Source of the DNA: Sarocladium kiliense
Taxonomy: Eukaryota; Ascomycota; Sordariomycetes; Hypocreales; Sarocladiaceae
Direction: 5' to 3'
Length of the DNA: 64,000 nt
NCBI GenBank assembly: GCA_030734395.1
Contig: JAUZTG010000042.1
Coordinates: forward strand, 1,240,001-1,304,000
Part shown: positions 31,867 through 44,176 of the stretch, piece by piece
How positions within the stretch are numbered: position 1 is the stretch's first letter
How the letters are laid out: each line of letters begins with the position of its first letter
Translations under genes and position numbers: made by a program
The notes under the pieces: generated by a model
Database searches by the model: none
What the model saw: only the letters and a program-made list of their open reading frames with translations
What the model was told of the DNA's origin: nothing

Positions 31867-32820
31867 ATGACCGAGCCCGAGAGCTCAGCCAACATGCCAC
31901 ACACACAAAGGTCCCTGATTGATCACTTCTCCCGATCGCTTTCGGCCTTCCAGGCTTCCGGCGAGCGTTTCCGTGCATTGTACACGCTACCCTGGAGTCA
32001 AGACACGAAGACCTCTACGAAGCTCTGGAGTGATGGCGAGGGCAGTACGGCAAAATATTGTGCTTTTGGGTCGCAGAATGGACAGACGAAGAGACTAGTA
32101 GTCCTTGATTCGAGTTTCAACCCTCCAACTAGGGCTCATGCGGCAATGTTACGGTCTGCACTGGTAGCCTCGCACAAATCAGCTGGCGACCATCTGCATG
32201 GAACCCGAGTCCTCTTACTGCTCGCAGTGAAGAATGCGGACAAAGCGCCACAACCAGCGAGTTTCCCATCAAGACTAGGCATGATGACTGCATTCGGGCG
32301 TGAAATGAGAGTGTGGCCGGAGAGCCGGGACGTAAGCTTCGATGTCGGGGTAACGACGGAGCCTTACTTTCACGACAAGGCAGAGGCAATACGAAGTTCG
32401 GGATTCTACGGCAACGAAGAGCAGCCAGAGCAGGTGTTTCTGGCTGGATTTGATACGTTGATACGGATTTTCAACCCAAAGTACTACACCGAAGGAGGAG
32501 GCATGCAGGCTGCGCTGGGACCTTTCTTCGAGACCTCGCGGCTACGGGTGACTCTACGGGCAGATGATGAGTGGGGTTCAGCGGAGGAACAGAGGGCTTG
32601 GGTGAAGACTCTTGAGGAAGAGGGAGAGGAGGGCATTGAAGCGAGAGGCGGGAACAGGGCGTGGCTGGAGAAGATCGAGCTGGTGGACGGTGTTGAGGGT
32701 GAGGCTGTCAGCAGTTCGAGGGTGAGGGAGGCGGTGAGTATGGGAAGTGAGGTCGCTGGAATGGTTGGAGAGGAGGTGAAGAATTGGATAGACCAAGAAG
32801 GCTTGTATCGGGAGAAGTAG
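31867..32820 (+). CDS. POF1: Pof1-type nucleotidyltransferase (NMN adenylyltransferase-like)
   Basis: Intronless, 317 residues. The cytidylyltransferase-like Rossmann motif SSFNPPTRAH (residues 82-91) has Thr in place of the first His of the usual HxGH. The C-terminal SSSRVRE matches the ISSTxxR phosphate-binding motif. FLAGFDTLIRIFNPKYY is the central conserved strand/helix typical of the Pof1 group. Yeast Pof1 is an NMN adenylyltransferase-like ATPase linked to filamentation and protein quality control. The start at 31867 is the first ATG. An in-frame Met at codon 10 is the alternative. Confidence 0.85.
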   Translation: MTEPESSANMPHTQRSLIDHFSRSLSAFQASGERFRALYTLPWSQDTKTSTKLWSDGEGSTAKYCAFGSQNGQTKRLVVLDSSFNPPTRAHAAMLRSALVASHKSAGDHLHGTRVLLLLAVKNADKAPQPASFPSRLGMMTAFGREMRVWPESRDVSFDVGVTTEPYFHDKAEAIRSSGFYGNEEQPEQVFLAGFDTLIRIFNPKYYTEGGGMQAALGPFFETSRLRVTLRADDEWGSAEEQRAWVKTLEEEGEEGIEARGGNRAWLEKIELVDGVEGEAVSSSRVREAVSMGSEVAGMVGEEVKNWIDQEGLYREK

Positions 32821-34169
32821 TGGTGCTGTCGCGCGGTGCATCGTGTTGAGCATGACTCTCTGGTGGTAACTTGGGTGTGAAGACTGGCCCAATAGAAGGC
32901 GATTTGGTGCACATCCCCCGTCCATCGCAAGTATGAGTTCATAATTCGGAGTCATGTTGCAAGTATCTCCGTCGCCAAACCTCCGAGGGTCCTTGCAGAG
33001 GCTGATCTCAAAATTTCAGCCAGAGGCTTCGAAACCCGCTGAAGAACCAGAGTAGTCTGATTCGATCAGTCGACGATCTCAAAGGTCGAGGACATGCTGC
33101 ATGGTCACTGTGATCTGGGCTCATCCATCCTCTCCAGCATAGTGCTAGGTGCAAGTTTGATGTTCGAGGTTCGAGGCAGACCCTTCAATGAGGACAGTCA
33201 CGTGTATCTGCAAAAATCAGTACCCAGCACCGTTGAATCCACCATTGAACCGAGTAAGATGGAACCACCAGAAATGAGAACGGATTCGAGTGGACCAACT
33301 CATCTCAAATGCCGGGTCTCTTTTCTCCGCTGCCAACACCGTGATTCGCTCTTTTCCTTCGTGATTCACGATTCACGGTTGCACAAGAGTCAAGCAGGTG
33401 GTTGGAGCAGTTGTCAGCCGGCCGAAACCCCTGTAGTGAGGCTCGCTAGCGGCCCCTTTTAGTGGAGCTGGGCGCCGTGCAAACCAAGAATTCTGCCGGC
33501 AGTAAAACTTTTTGGCGGTCAATCAGCCTCTCACCGCACTGGCTTGCAGCAGTATATAATGTCGCCCACCCTCCCTCACTTTTGACTTTTTCTTCTTTTC
33601 TTCTTCACGTCGACAATACTTCAGTATGTCCCCCCCTACCTTTTGGCTCTCTACCACAGATGGCCAAACTGCACTCTCATCGAGCAGATCTCGCTAACAA
33701 CCTCTGCAGAAGAATCATTTCTATAGTATTCGTCCCGTTCTCTTGGCTTTCAAAAAAGCCGCGGAACCCACCCTGGTTGATGAGTGTATATCCTCGACAC
33801 CCTAGAGTGAATACTTCCGGTCCTCTCGCTCTGCCTGCAAAGGTGGCGGCGGTTCCCAGTCTTCGGACCAGGTTCAGCTGTATAGAGAGTTGTTCTCCCT
33901 CTTGATGATCTCGACCCGGCCTCGCGGTCTTGCCTTCGGGCGCGCGGACTGGGTGGGTGTCGATGGACGTCTGACAGGCGTGGGTTCATCTTTGTCTTCT
34001 TTTCATTGCGTGCTGGGGCTGGTCCCTGGTCGTGAAGAAGAGTCTACCTTCACATTTCTTCCGAGTTGCATCATGACCATGCCGAATTCATATTCCCCGG
34101 GGCTTTCGTGTTACTATTCTCTATCTCCCACCGAAGTCCAAATATCACAAAGCCCATCTCAGCAAGAAT
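32821..34169. other. convergent gap holding a possible unannotated spliced transcript
   Basis: 1.35 kb between POF1 and the MFS gene. It contains a TATA box and a strong intron signature at 33553-33709 (listed separately). I see no conserved protein. Confidence 0.5.
33553..33559 (+). promoter_or_regulatory. TATA box of a possible unassigned transcript
   Basis: TATATAA is followed by a pyrimidine-rich leader (33590-33610). From 33624 to 33709 comes an 86-nt stretch with all marks of a fungal intron: GTATGT donor, GCTAAC branch site and CTGCAG acceptor. No long reading frame results from splicing; the first ATG afterwards opens 41 codons without known homology. Confidence 0.5.
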
Positions 34170-35820
34170 TTACATCCAACCCACTCTCCTGCAGAAGAAA
34201 GTTGCTCCTCCCAGCGCTGCTGTCGCTCCAGTGAATGCTATCAAAGTCCCATAACCACTTCCATACGCGCCCGCTGCTTCGCCTTCCCACGCCAGATTCT
34301 TGATCATGACCTCGCTCAACGGCCCAGACGCCATGTTTCCGACACCTCGTCCTGCAGCCAGGAAGCCAAACACAACGATAGGATCGAAAGTGCTGCCTCC
34401 GTCATGACTTCCGCCGGCCTGCTGCTCGCCGCCGCCGCTCCTCCTGCGTGCTACAGCTTCCATGCGAGCGTTCACATCTCTCATTACGCCGGACCATGTC
34501 GATGTGTATGAGCCCGCAAAAAGTCCATACATGATGCAGAAGACGTAAAGCAAAGCCATGTTCGTTGCGAACCCCCAGAAGAGGAACGTGCCGACTGCGG
34601 CACCAGCGCTGGAGATCAGGATACACGTTGTCGGATGGAAGCGGTCGATGAGCAGACCCATGGCCAAGCAGCCAAACACAAGCGCAACATTGACAACCAT
34701 CACCGTCAACGCAGCGGGCAACGGACCTGCGCCGAGAGTCGTGCGTGCGAATGTAGGAAGGTACACGCCTGGCAGGAAGAAGCCAAGAGCTTGGATCACA
34801 GACGTGATCTGATAGAGGAAGAATATGGGATCCAACAGGCTTGTGAAGGATGACTTGCTGATGCGCCCCTTGCGAGCAGGTGGGATACGCGGGCGGATGA
34901 AGTACACCAGCGGCGCCGTCAGAGCAAAGAGCGTGACGGCCCAAACACGCAGTGTAGTACGGAAGCCGTACTGGCCAAGGAGCCATTGGAGCAGCAGCGG
35001 GATCGTCAGGCCACCGAGGCCAGTACCGGACCACATGACGCCGTAAGCGAAGCCTTTGCGGCGAACGAACCACTGATCGGTGTAGATTATGCAAGGGAAA
35101 TAGCAGATGCCGCCGCCGATGGAGTATAGGATGCCCTGCGTCGCGATGAGGTGCGGAACTGTGGTCGAGAGAGACGACAGGCCAAGCGAGAGACACATGA
35201 TGAGGAGGCCTGTGAGGGGAGCCCACAGGAAAGCTCGGGGGTAGATACGGTTGAGAGTCAAGAAGAGGGGAGCACCGAGATACATGATGCCCTGCAAACG
35301 GCCATTCAGTCAGTATGCTGGTGTGTTTTGTAGGTTCACGACCAGTGAAAGCAGAAGGAAGAGGCTCACCATTGCACAGGTTCCAATGACGGCAAACCCC
35401 TCCGAGTCTCGAAAGTCGGGCGATGTACGGTAGTAGTCCTGGAAAATACCAAAAGAGTAAGGGAAGCCTGGAGAAAGAAATCATCAGCTATGGGCATATA
35501 ACAATCGTGCGTCAATAGACAACAAGAGGATGGACGGAAAACTCACCCCAGACGAGAGTTTCCATCACGAAGCAGCAGACTAAGAACATGTATGCACCAC
35601 GCCCTCTATCTACAGGCGGCAGTTCCTGAGCGCCATCAGGAGCCGACTCGGACTCCGCTTGGGACATGCTCGACCGGTCCGGTGCCTCGCCTTTGGTATT
35701 TGAAAGAGTGGACGGGCCCCCATGGTTCTCAATTGGCGTGGGCGGTTTCGTGTGAGCAGCCCGAGGAGGTGCTGGGTTGATGGGCTGCAGAGGCAGCTCG
35801 GTCGAGGATCGTGTCGCCAT
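34170..35820 (-). CDS. MFS transporter, monocarboxylate (MCT-like) family
   Basis: The exons 35820-35547, 35467-35370 and 35291-34170 give 497 residues. A Pro/Ser-rich cytosolic N-terminus of about 75 residues is followed by the first membrane helix (YMFLVCCFVMETLVWG). FPYSFGIFQDYYR is typical of the fungal monocarboxylate porter group. A second half with about ten more hydrophobic helices follows (GIMYLGAPLFLTLN, GGGICYFPCIIYTDQWF, GVMWSGTGLGGLTIPLLLQW). The loop SGGGEQQAGGSHDGG separates late helices. It probably imports a carboxylate across the plasma membrane, but the substrate cannot be read. Donors are GTGAGT and GTGAGC, acceptors CTCCAG and TTGCAG. Confidence 0.88.
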
Positions 35821-36473
35821 GACGTGCCGATTTTGATATGATCTGATGAGGTACTGAGATGAAAGGAAGAACTATGAGGGTAATCTTGGTCTTCGAGGAG
35901 GATAGGCTGCTGGATATATGTGCGGCCATGTTCACCGCACATACACGCATAGACTCGGCATGTTATACTTTTGTTTGGAATCAATGCCCGGCCGGACCTA
36001 ACTTGTGGCCGCAGCATTGGCAATGATTCCTGCGACCTGATTGACACAATACCATCCTAAGCATCACGAAGCTTACTGCGTTAGGTATAGGGCTTGCAGT
36101 AATCCTACGCCTTGCAAGTCGAAAGGGTTTGGGTGTCTCCACCACACCCCAGCCATGTTGCGCCCTACATGTCAAGAAGCCGCATCCAGGGTCCTCAGTG
36201 GGGGCAATCTGACGGGATCGTCCGCCGTCTTGCTCCTCTAGAAGGAGAACATGTTAGATCTTGCGCGTATACTATCAGCCTGTAGCAAGAGTGTTGCCCT
36301 GTATCGTTACATCAACACGGATCTGCGCGAAAGCATGGATTTGGAACCAGGTCGAATAGTAAGCGAGTTCTTCATTAAGGTAAGGTAGTAAGTAGATCAA
36401 GACTTGAACTAGTACTTATAGATCTCAATGGATTTCAGGGCCGTGTAAAACATCTCGCCGCTCCGATTCCTGA
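35821..36473. other. intergenic, MFS promoter
   Basis: Nothing recognised except a short AT-rich run with GGTAAGGTAGTAAGTAGAT near 36380, similar in flavour to the minisatellite units at 24.9 kb. Confidence 0.45.
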
Positions 36474-37202
36474 CTATGGATCGTCTTGCCCTCCAGTGTT
36501 CTCTGGCTTCTTTTCAGTCCTTGTAGACCTCTCTCCTCGCACAGCCTTTCCAAAGTCAAACTGCTGCGATGCCCGTGGGGGTCGTGGCGAATCAAGGTCC
36601 GGGAAACCAAACATACTGCCGAAACATTTGGCCTCGAAAGCCTCGTCATCACTCTCGACCACGCTCTTCTCAGCACGAAGCGGCTGCTGTCTCGGGGCAG
36701 GGTCAGCTGTCGTCGTGACAGACGCCGGCGCCTCGTAGTAAGAGTACGAATATCCGAGTGTCGGCGAATCGTAGCCACTTTCACGTGGAGGGCTCGTCTC
36801 TTGCTTGACAGCTGCAGTGGGGCGCTCTGCCTCGCTGTCTCCGCGCTTGACGGGCAGAAGTGCTCCAGAAGGACTCTCCATGTAGCCGTCTCTGACTACG
36901 GGTGTGCGTCTCTCGTCATTCACCTTGTTACACGCGGCCTCAAGGCGCGCTGCGGCCCAAAACAAGCCGCTAGTGTCCTGAGCTCCCTCCACAGGCGACA
37001 CGTTTTTCGTCGTTGTATTTCGTCCCGAGGTGTCCGTGGACTGTGATGATGCAGTCGTATTCTCCTCAGAATTTTGACTGACCTCCTCCATGTGCGAGAT
37101 GGTACCGCGATGAGAACTCATTACGGCAGTACGTGCGAATTGGAATGAGGCTATGTGAATGGCACCAGTCTTCCTGAGGTCGATAAGCCAAGGTTTCCTC
37201 AA
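36474..37202 (-). CDS. orphan hypothetical protein
   Basis: A single open frame of 242 residues from 37202, or 215 from the in-frame ATG at 37121 (MSSHRGTISHMEE), which I consider equally likely. Composition is Ser/Thr/Glu/Pro-rich and probably disordered. A small helical segment (GLFWAAARLEAACNKVNDE) and an aromatic patch (LGYSYSYYEAP) stand out. There is no signal peptide, membrane segment or catalytic motif. Its codon use resembles the neighbours, which supports a real gene, but I do not recognise it. Confidence 0.5.
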   Translation of the reverse strand: MRKPWLIDLRKTGAIHIASFQFARTAVMSSHRGTISHMEEVSQNSEENTTASSQSTDTSGRNTTTKNVSPVEGAQDTSGLFWAAARLEAACNKVNDERRTPVVRDGYMESPSGALLPVKRGDSEAERPTAAVKQETSPPRESGYDSPTLGYSYSYYEAPASVTTTADPAPRQQPLRAEKSVVESDDEAFEAKCFGSMFGFPDLDSPRPPRASQQFDFGKAVRGERSTRTEKKPENTGGQDDP

Positions 37203-37684
37203 GAAAGCTCATGAGATGCAGAGATGAGGGGCAAAGCCAGAAATCCTCAGTTCTTATACACACCAGCTCGTCCGGGTCAGTGAAACATGTCTACTTGCGG
37301 GCAGCAAGCTTCGGAACAACATCGTAGCACGTATGCCGAAGCGCTCGGCACTTGCGAGACTGCAATTCGAGGGCGGCATGATTGCACAGTACTCAGAATA
37401 GCGACGGGTTGGATACGGCCGGGCTACCCGCGTGTTGAATTATGCCCTGTTCTAAGTAAACATTCCGCGAACCGTGGGTACCTGGAGACAAGAATAATGC
37501 AATAACCCCTAACAATGCTGTGTGAATGCAAACCCTAGACAACAAACATATGACTTGTGCTCCTAAAGAGGGGTCAAACAAGTCCGCAAACCCCTGGCTT
37601 CTTCCTAGTGCCTGTGACATAAAGCTACGCACGATTGGCGTGTGTAACTCTCCTCCTTTTGGAATTGTACCCTCCTTACAGACC
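37203..37684. other. intergenic, orphan promoter / VNX1 3' side
   Basis: No recognised feature. Confidence 0.5.
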
Positions 37685-40600
37685 TTACGCCTGACTTGGG
37701 AAGTGCTGGCCAGTCATCGATCTACCAATCGTTTTGAAAGTATTGTACTTTCCATCTGCGCCCATTGTGTCGAACCTCTGCATACCCATTGCATCCTCAG
37801 TGTACCCACTGAAGAAGAAACCAATGACGGTAACGATGTACGTCAGAAGCAGAATGCTGCCCTTGAAGTAGTTGCTCTTTCCTTCACCGTACATGTAGCT
37901 CAGTAAGAACACACACAGGATGACAGTGACCATATCGAACTGTGGGAACAAGAGCGTGAACATGTAGCTTCCAGCGTCACCATTTGAGGGATCGCCGGCA
38001 TACAATGCCGAGTACAGAACCAGCGCAGGAATTTGAAGCAAGCAAACTTGCAGAGCATATGCTGAGCCGATCTCCATCGACAAAGCAATGTTGCCGTTCA
38101 TGGCAAAAGAGATCGCGTTCTGCGGTAGAGAGAGTCAACGTCAGAAAATGTAGGAAGGAGAGGGGATAACGTACGAGGAATTCGGTAGTGTTGGGCACTA
38201 GGGCGAAGAGCGTGATACCAAGGAATTTCTGATCGATGGCGAAGTTTTCGAGCACGACATCAACTGTGTCCACCAGAATCTCGGCGATAATGGCGTATAG
38301 CACGGTGGCGCCTAGAAGAATGACAGTACTCTTGACTCGGCTCCAGTTCGGCGCATCGTGGCCACCTTGGCCGCCCCCATGAGCTGTTGCGCCCTCAACA
38401 GTTGCACCATCATCGTCTCCGTCAGCGACTGTCGTCGCCCGATGACTACCATGGGCAGATTGCCGGGCCGGCGCGGCGCTGCCTGCATGCGGTGCGCTTG
38501 ACGGTTTGCGGGTAATGCGCTCACGTGAGGCAAATGTGGCAGCTGTGGCAGCAATCTCGGCGACCTCTCGCACAAGGTTTGAGTTGTCCAAATCGCTAAG
38601 CCCCGGCACATGCATTCTTGTTCTTTGAGACTCGCTACCACTGGCTTTAGGTGGCACGACGTGAGGAGTGACAGACACCCCATTCGCAGCAGTTGATTGT
38701 GCGGCAGACGATACCCGAGAGCTGTCTGCGTGGGTAGGCAGACCGGCTTGCTTTAACGAATGGCCAAGAATCCTTTTGTAAAGATGAGAATCTCGGATAT
38801 CAGCGCCGCTGGACTCGGCCGTTGGCGCTTGTTGAGAGGTTCGCACGCTGGAAGCAGCGAGGAGCTGCTCCTCGTGTCGTTTTTCATCAATCTCCGTGTT
38901 CCAAATCACGGCAGCGTGGGTGCGAAGCGTGAACCACAAACCAATGAGATAAGAGAAGAATAAAAGGAAGGCAGCCATGTAGCAGTAGGGTCGAACTGCC
39001 TCAAGATAGAACCGATCATCGAGAGCAGGCACCTGAGAGAAGAAGCATCGTCTGCAATCGCGGACGTCTCCATGACCACTTGAGTCATAGTCCTCACAAT
39101 CCATACAATTCAGCTCGTGCGTGCCGTAGATCTGGTAGAACAGCGTCGGACTGAATGATCCGACTACAGCAAAGAGCAGCATAGTCGAAGTCACACCGGC
39201 AGAACGAGCATTGAAGCGCTGTGTTTTCCGCTTCAGGGCTCCGAAACACATGGAAATACCGGGCAGGAACAGGACACCGGCGAAAATGCTTCCAACAATG
39301 CTGCCCTCCACCAGCGCACCTTTGCCTTGGGAAAGAGCAACGCAGTATAGAAAGACTTCAACCACGGTGGCGAAGAAAGCGTTGATAGCGGCACCGAGAC
39401 CCATGGAAGACTGAGCCGAAATGGAAGCCACTGCTTGGCCGATGAAGTACGCCAGTGGAATGATTGAGAATAGGCCGGCCGTGAAGAGGAAAGCCGGCGA
39501 TGTGAAGAAGCTCTCGATATGTAGTATGCCTTCAAGGACGATCCAGTCAAATATGACGAAGAAGACCACCGCCATAAGGTTGATTAGGAAGATGTTTGTG
39601 CCGTCGATGGTATACTTCCAGTACTTCGAGCCGACAGCTCTGTATGTGCAGAGTAGAATCGCAGAGCTAGGCGCATCTTCCGAGCGCGCATACCGGATGT
39701 CGGCTTCGAAAGACAGGGCCAGAGGGTGGCGCCGCAGGTGGTCGAACAGCAGTAGCGTGACCTTGCCCATTGGGATCCAGAACACAAGGAACCAGCAAAT
39801 GGCGGAAACGATTAGAAGCGATGGTGAGATGAGGAAGTAGAAGAAAACGAAGAAGATGACTCGGCCGATGTTCCACTCTCCACGGCCGAACAACCTTCTC
39901 TTGTTTCTCGGGTAATCGCCACTCTCGCCGCGCCGCCTGCGTCCGAGAAGGCTCTCAGTCTCACTGGGCTCAGAATCGATGCTCCTTCTCGAACGTCCTA
40001 TGATGGAACGATTGGCATCTGGGCCAAAGAATAGGCGACCATATTCCAGATCACCACTCTGCCACTGTTCATATTCCGAAATGCTGCGTCCCTCGTCCTG
40101 ATCTTCATGCAGGTAGGCTTCGTCTTTCTCGAGACGCACGAACTTTCCGAAAGGATACAAGAGGTACGCTGCCAAGCCCCAAAGCACTCTACCGTACTCT
40201 CTTCCGCTCGGAGCAGCGGAGAAAAGCAGGCAGATTATGGCACCGAAGGCTGCGAGAGACGCCAGCCACCAACCAAAGACCAGAGTCCAGATCAAGTTGA
40301 AGAGAAGAAGCCAGTTGCTAACTCTACCTCCTGGCGCAGAATGAATATCTGCCTGTGCAAACTTCTGAATGGACCGGTCCTTTTTGTATAGTGCGGGCTT
40401 CCACACTCGGATACCGAATGGATGGGTCTGGTTAATTGCTTGCTGTCGATCTTTGAGGGTGAAACTCTCGGCATCGCTGATATCGCTGTGTGAGTCGCAG
40501 TCCAGGTGTTCCGAGAGAGGCATGTCCGAGTCGTGCTCATCGTCTCGATTTTCGACTGTCAACAAGTCCTCATCACGACCTTCAACCTCCTCCTCACCCT

Positions 40601-41304
40601 CTGCGCTAATATCCGACTGAACACGGGACAGGGTCCGACCAACTGTCGGCTGCGTTTTGCGGCGGGAGCCGTATGACTCGGGGGCATCGCGCCTTCGCGA
40701 GGTCGGCTCGGCGTCGGGATCCTGCGTGCGGCGTCTGACGAGAGTTTCGGGCCCTTCTCGCCGGCGAACGGTAGAATCGGCCTCGACCTCATGGGGCTCG
40801 TCATCGACGGAAAAGAAGTCACCCTTGTGAGGCGTGGTAGAAGACGTCCGTCTCGACAATGGTGGCTTCCGTAGGCGGCTCCAGGACTTGGCCCGCTGAG
40901 GTCCAACCATTGGTGATCGGGCAGCTTGCGTGTCACGCGAATGACTTTGGGAACGGTCGTCAGAGGCTTCACCCAAGGTTTGACTGCTGCTCATGGTGTT
41001 GCGACTCGGTGTTTGAATGGAGCCTGGGATAGGAGGAGCATTAGTTAGCAAGTGACACAAGAAACATTGTTCGACGGCACGGGCCCTGTTTGTCCGACAT
41101 ACCATAGCCAGCATCAGGTCTTCTCCGAACGGTATCTGTAGATTGAAAGCTTTCAGAGAAGGTTTGAGCTGTGCTGTGGCCATCACGGCCACGGAAAGAC
41201 TCGGAGGAAGGTGCTGGGCGAGTATCGGTAGGTGAAGGGCCAGAGTCATTAGACTGCTGGCTGGTGGAGGTATCCTGAGCCTGCTTCTGGCGTGAGGGAT
41301 CCAT
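37685..41304 (-). CDS. VNX1: Vnx1-type vacuolar cation/H+ antiporter (CaCA superfamily)
   Basis: The exons 41304-41103, 41023-38175 and 38119-37685 give 1161 residues. About 280 N-terminal residues are disordered, Ser/Arg-rich and acidic. Membrane segments begin near NWLLLFNLIWTLVFGWW. Two Na/Ca-exchanger repeats are visible. The first has QAVASISAQSSMGLGAAINAFF and EVFLY. The second has ITLFALVPNTTEFL joined to NAISFAMNGNIALSMEIGSAYALQV. Yeast Vnx1 exchanges Na+/K+ for H+ at the vacuole and differs from Ca2+-selective Vcx1. A cytosolic loop of about 150 residues separates the halves. Introns are GTATGT-CCCAG and GTACGT-CGCAG; both joins keep conserved motifs intact. Confidence 0.9.
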
Positions 41305-42798
41305 GGCTGCAACGACGCGCTGCTAGTCTAGCGTTTCGTATCGGCAGCATGAAGCTCCAATTATGTGGGTGAGGTCGCGAAGCAACAACAGGACATTGGG
41401 TCTGGGGAACAAGGGCGTGGAGAGAGAAGTAGGATGACGCGTGAAGTTGGAGGGCGTCGGAATGCAAGGGCGGTCCAGAAATGACGTGACCGTCAGACTT
41501 TATTCTCTCACACTGGAACAGACGGCAGGATCGGGACCAATAGTACACGAAGCGGACGACAAGAGGCGCAGATGATGGAGGAGGAGACGAGGAAAAGATT
41601 GAGGAGATGAAGAGATGTGACGGTCAGAGCCGGCAAGGATACGAGCAAGGTGTAGCAGCTGGGCAGCTGGGCGACGCACTGGCAAGGCCCGAGGGTGGGG
41701 AAGCCGACATGGGGCTTGAACTATAGCTAGCAGCGGCGGCGGCAGGAGCGGAGCCTAGAACAACAACAGCGTAGAACAGCGGCCTCTCACCCAAGGAACG
41801 TGCCTACGATGATAATGAGGGACCGGTGATGGGTCTGCCAAACGGCGGCTCCTTGTGGAGGTTGTCCGGAGCCCATGGCGTCGAAATAAGTTTCGACATG
41901 GCGTGACAGTGCAGCATCTCCCTCAAAGTGCATCGCATCTCGAAAATTCCTTCGAATGGCGCCACGATCAAGGACCAGCTGAGGGGGATGTCTCTGAGCA
42001 CTGGACTTTGTCACCCAGTGACCCTAGATAGCAGCGATCCCCATGACCATCTCATGCACGCACTGTACTGCACCATCATAGGAACCGCTGACTGCCCCTC
42101 CACCGACCAACCAACACCAGAAGCAACCTCCCAGCTTCTTGGCTGCGTAGCCTGGTGCAGTAGCACTGTCGCAGCGAAACCCACGTCTATCATCTGACAG
42201 TCGTCACTAGCCGCGCTATCGCCATATCAAGTGAGATTTTGGGGTGGCAGAGTGCCGCTGTTGCCGGCATATCGTGATAGAGCTGCAGGACAGCATGATG
42301 AGTGTATCGACGCAAAGTCAATGTGATTCTGGTTCTATCTGATATCAGGTCACTTCTAGAGGCTATCACAGGTTCTGGCTGAGCTCAGTCTGGGGAAAAG
42401 CACCATTTGTTACACTTCCAGAAAGTGCTGGCTTCAAATAGTTCCTGAGCAGCCAAGTGCCGGAAGGGGGGACCGGAAAAACTTGCCACCGGCCAGCAAC
42501 GCCCACCACTGGGTCTAGTGGCACCTTACCCTGCGACGCGACTCGGCCAACCTCGCCAACGTCCTAAGGGAGCTTACGAGACGCCCTGCAGCCTTGCGAC
42601 TAGCTTCAGCCAACAACCTCCCAAATCCAACACAGCTCCCACCCGCCATCACCACCCCGAGCCGACGCCGCCCGATTCCATCACCCCAGCGAACAAACTT
42701 CTTCTTCTCGAAAGTCGATCAAATTCTGACCTCGCGCACCTATCTCCATCCCCCACCGACAGTTGCTGCTGCGCTCCCGCAGCTCCCATTCCGCCACC
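41305..42798. other. divergent promoter region VNX1 / RPT6
   Basis: About 1.5 kb. The part next to RPT6 (42500-42790) is a C-rich leader ending in a perfect Kozak-like CCGCCACCATGG. No other gene, RNA or repeat was recognised. I did not find a proteasome PACE-type motif by eye. Confidence 0.5.
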
Positions 42799-44026
42799 AT
42801 GGCGCTCGACGAGTACTATCACAACAAGATCGAGGCGATGAAACTCGAGATCCTCAAGGGTCAGGCAGCTCTCCGTCGTCTCGAAGCACAACGAAACGAC
42901 TACAACTCCCGTGTCCGCCTGCTCCGCGAGGAGCTCGGTCTCCTGCAGCAACCAGGTTCCTACGTTGGTGAGGTCGTCAAGGTCATGAGCACCAAGAAGA
43001 TCCTCGTCAAGGTCCATCCCGAGGGCAAATATGGTATGCGCCTGTACTTTTTGATTCACATATACTCTTATACAGTGCTGACTCTGCACAGTTGTTGATG
43101 TTTCCGATAACGTCGATATCGCAAAACTCACCCCCGGCAAGCGTGTTACCCTCCTTTCCGACAGCTACAAGCTCGAGAAGATGCTGCCCTCATCAGTCGA
43201 TCCTCTTGTTTCTCTGATGATGGTAGAGAAGGTCCCAGACAGCACATACGACATGATTGGTGGTCTCGACCAACAGATCAAGGAGATCAAGGAAGTCATT
43301 GAGCTTGGTCTCAAGCACCCAGAGCTGTTTGAGTCACTCGGTATCGCTCAGCCAAAGGGTGTTCTTCTCTACGGCCCGCCTGGTACTGGAAAGACCCTTT
43401 TGGCGCGAGCTGTGGCCCACCACACCGCTTGCAAGTTCATTCGGGTTTCTGGCTCGGAACTGGTGCAGAAGTACATTGGTGAGGGTAGTCGGATGGTGCG
43501 CGAACTGTTCGTCATGGCTCGCGAACACGCACCATCTATCATCTTCATGGATGAAATCGACAGCATCGGCTCCTCTCGTGTGGAGGGCTCATCTGGTGGC
43601 GACTCTGAGGTGCAAAGAACTATGCTTGAGCTCCTGAATCAGCTCGACGGTTTCGAGCCTACCAAAAACATCAAGGTCATCATGGCCACCAACCGTCTCG
43701 ACATTCTCGATCCCGCACTGTTGCGACCCGGCCGTATCGACCGCAAGATTGAATTCCCTCCGCCAAGCGTTGAAGCCCGTGCCGACATTCTCCGCATTCA
43801 CAGCCGCAAGATGAACCTGACCCGTGGTATCAACCTCACGAAGATTGCCGAGAAGATGAACGGCTGTTCCGGTGCCGAGCTCAAGGGTGTGTGTACTGAA
43901 TCAGGCATGTACGCACTGCGTGAGAGGAGGGTACATGTCACTCAGGAGGATTTCGAGCTCGCTACAGCCAAGATTCTGAACAAGCATGATGATAAGGAGG
44001 TGTCGCTCGGCAAGCTTTGGAAGTAA
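42799..44026 (+). CDS. RPT6: 26S proteasome regulatory ATPase Rpt6
   Basis: The exons 42799-43033 and 43092-44026 give 389 residues. An N-terminal coiled coil (EAMKLEILKGQAALRRLEAQ) and OB fold (VGEVVKVMSTKKILVKVHPEGKY) precede the AAA+ domain. The Walker A motif GPPGTGKT is at 173-180. Walker B IIFMDEID, the arginine-finger region LLRPGRIDRKIEF and the C-terminal SLGKLWK tail follow. Rpt6 is one of six base ATPases that unfold substrates for the 20S core. The 58-nt intron starts GTATGC, ends TGCACAG and joins KY to VVDV. Confidence 0.97.
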
Positions 44027-44176
44027 GGGATCGGTAGAGGCGGGACAGCGGGGTGAGGCGCAGCTAGGTTGTTGTAAGCATAGAAATGTACAACTACGGA
44101 ATACGACAAGTCACGTTTTCCGCATGCTCAACTGGCCCTTAAAATTATAAAGTGAGATGGTCTATTGGGTTGACTT

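Noticed and set aside
34402..35484. Long minus-strand frame of about 360 codons
   Set aside because: It overlaps the MFS transporter exons on the same strand in another frame. Its composition is His/Arg/Ser-rich nonsense and it has no family pattern.
36486..37046. 186-codon plus-strand frame opposite the orphan at 36474-37202
   Set aside because: Cys/Arg/Ser-rich without any ordered pattern. The minus frame has more natural codon use, though neither strand is proven.
40559..40972. Minus frame inside the VNX1 N-terminal region
   Set aside because: It is a second frame of the low-complexity VNX1 exon, and the VNX1 frame runs unbroken through it.
42518..42971. Plus frames just before and over the RPT6 start
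   Set aside because: They lie in the C-rich leader or are out of frame with RPT6. The CCGCCACCATGG context and the conserved coiled coil fix the start at 42799.
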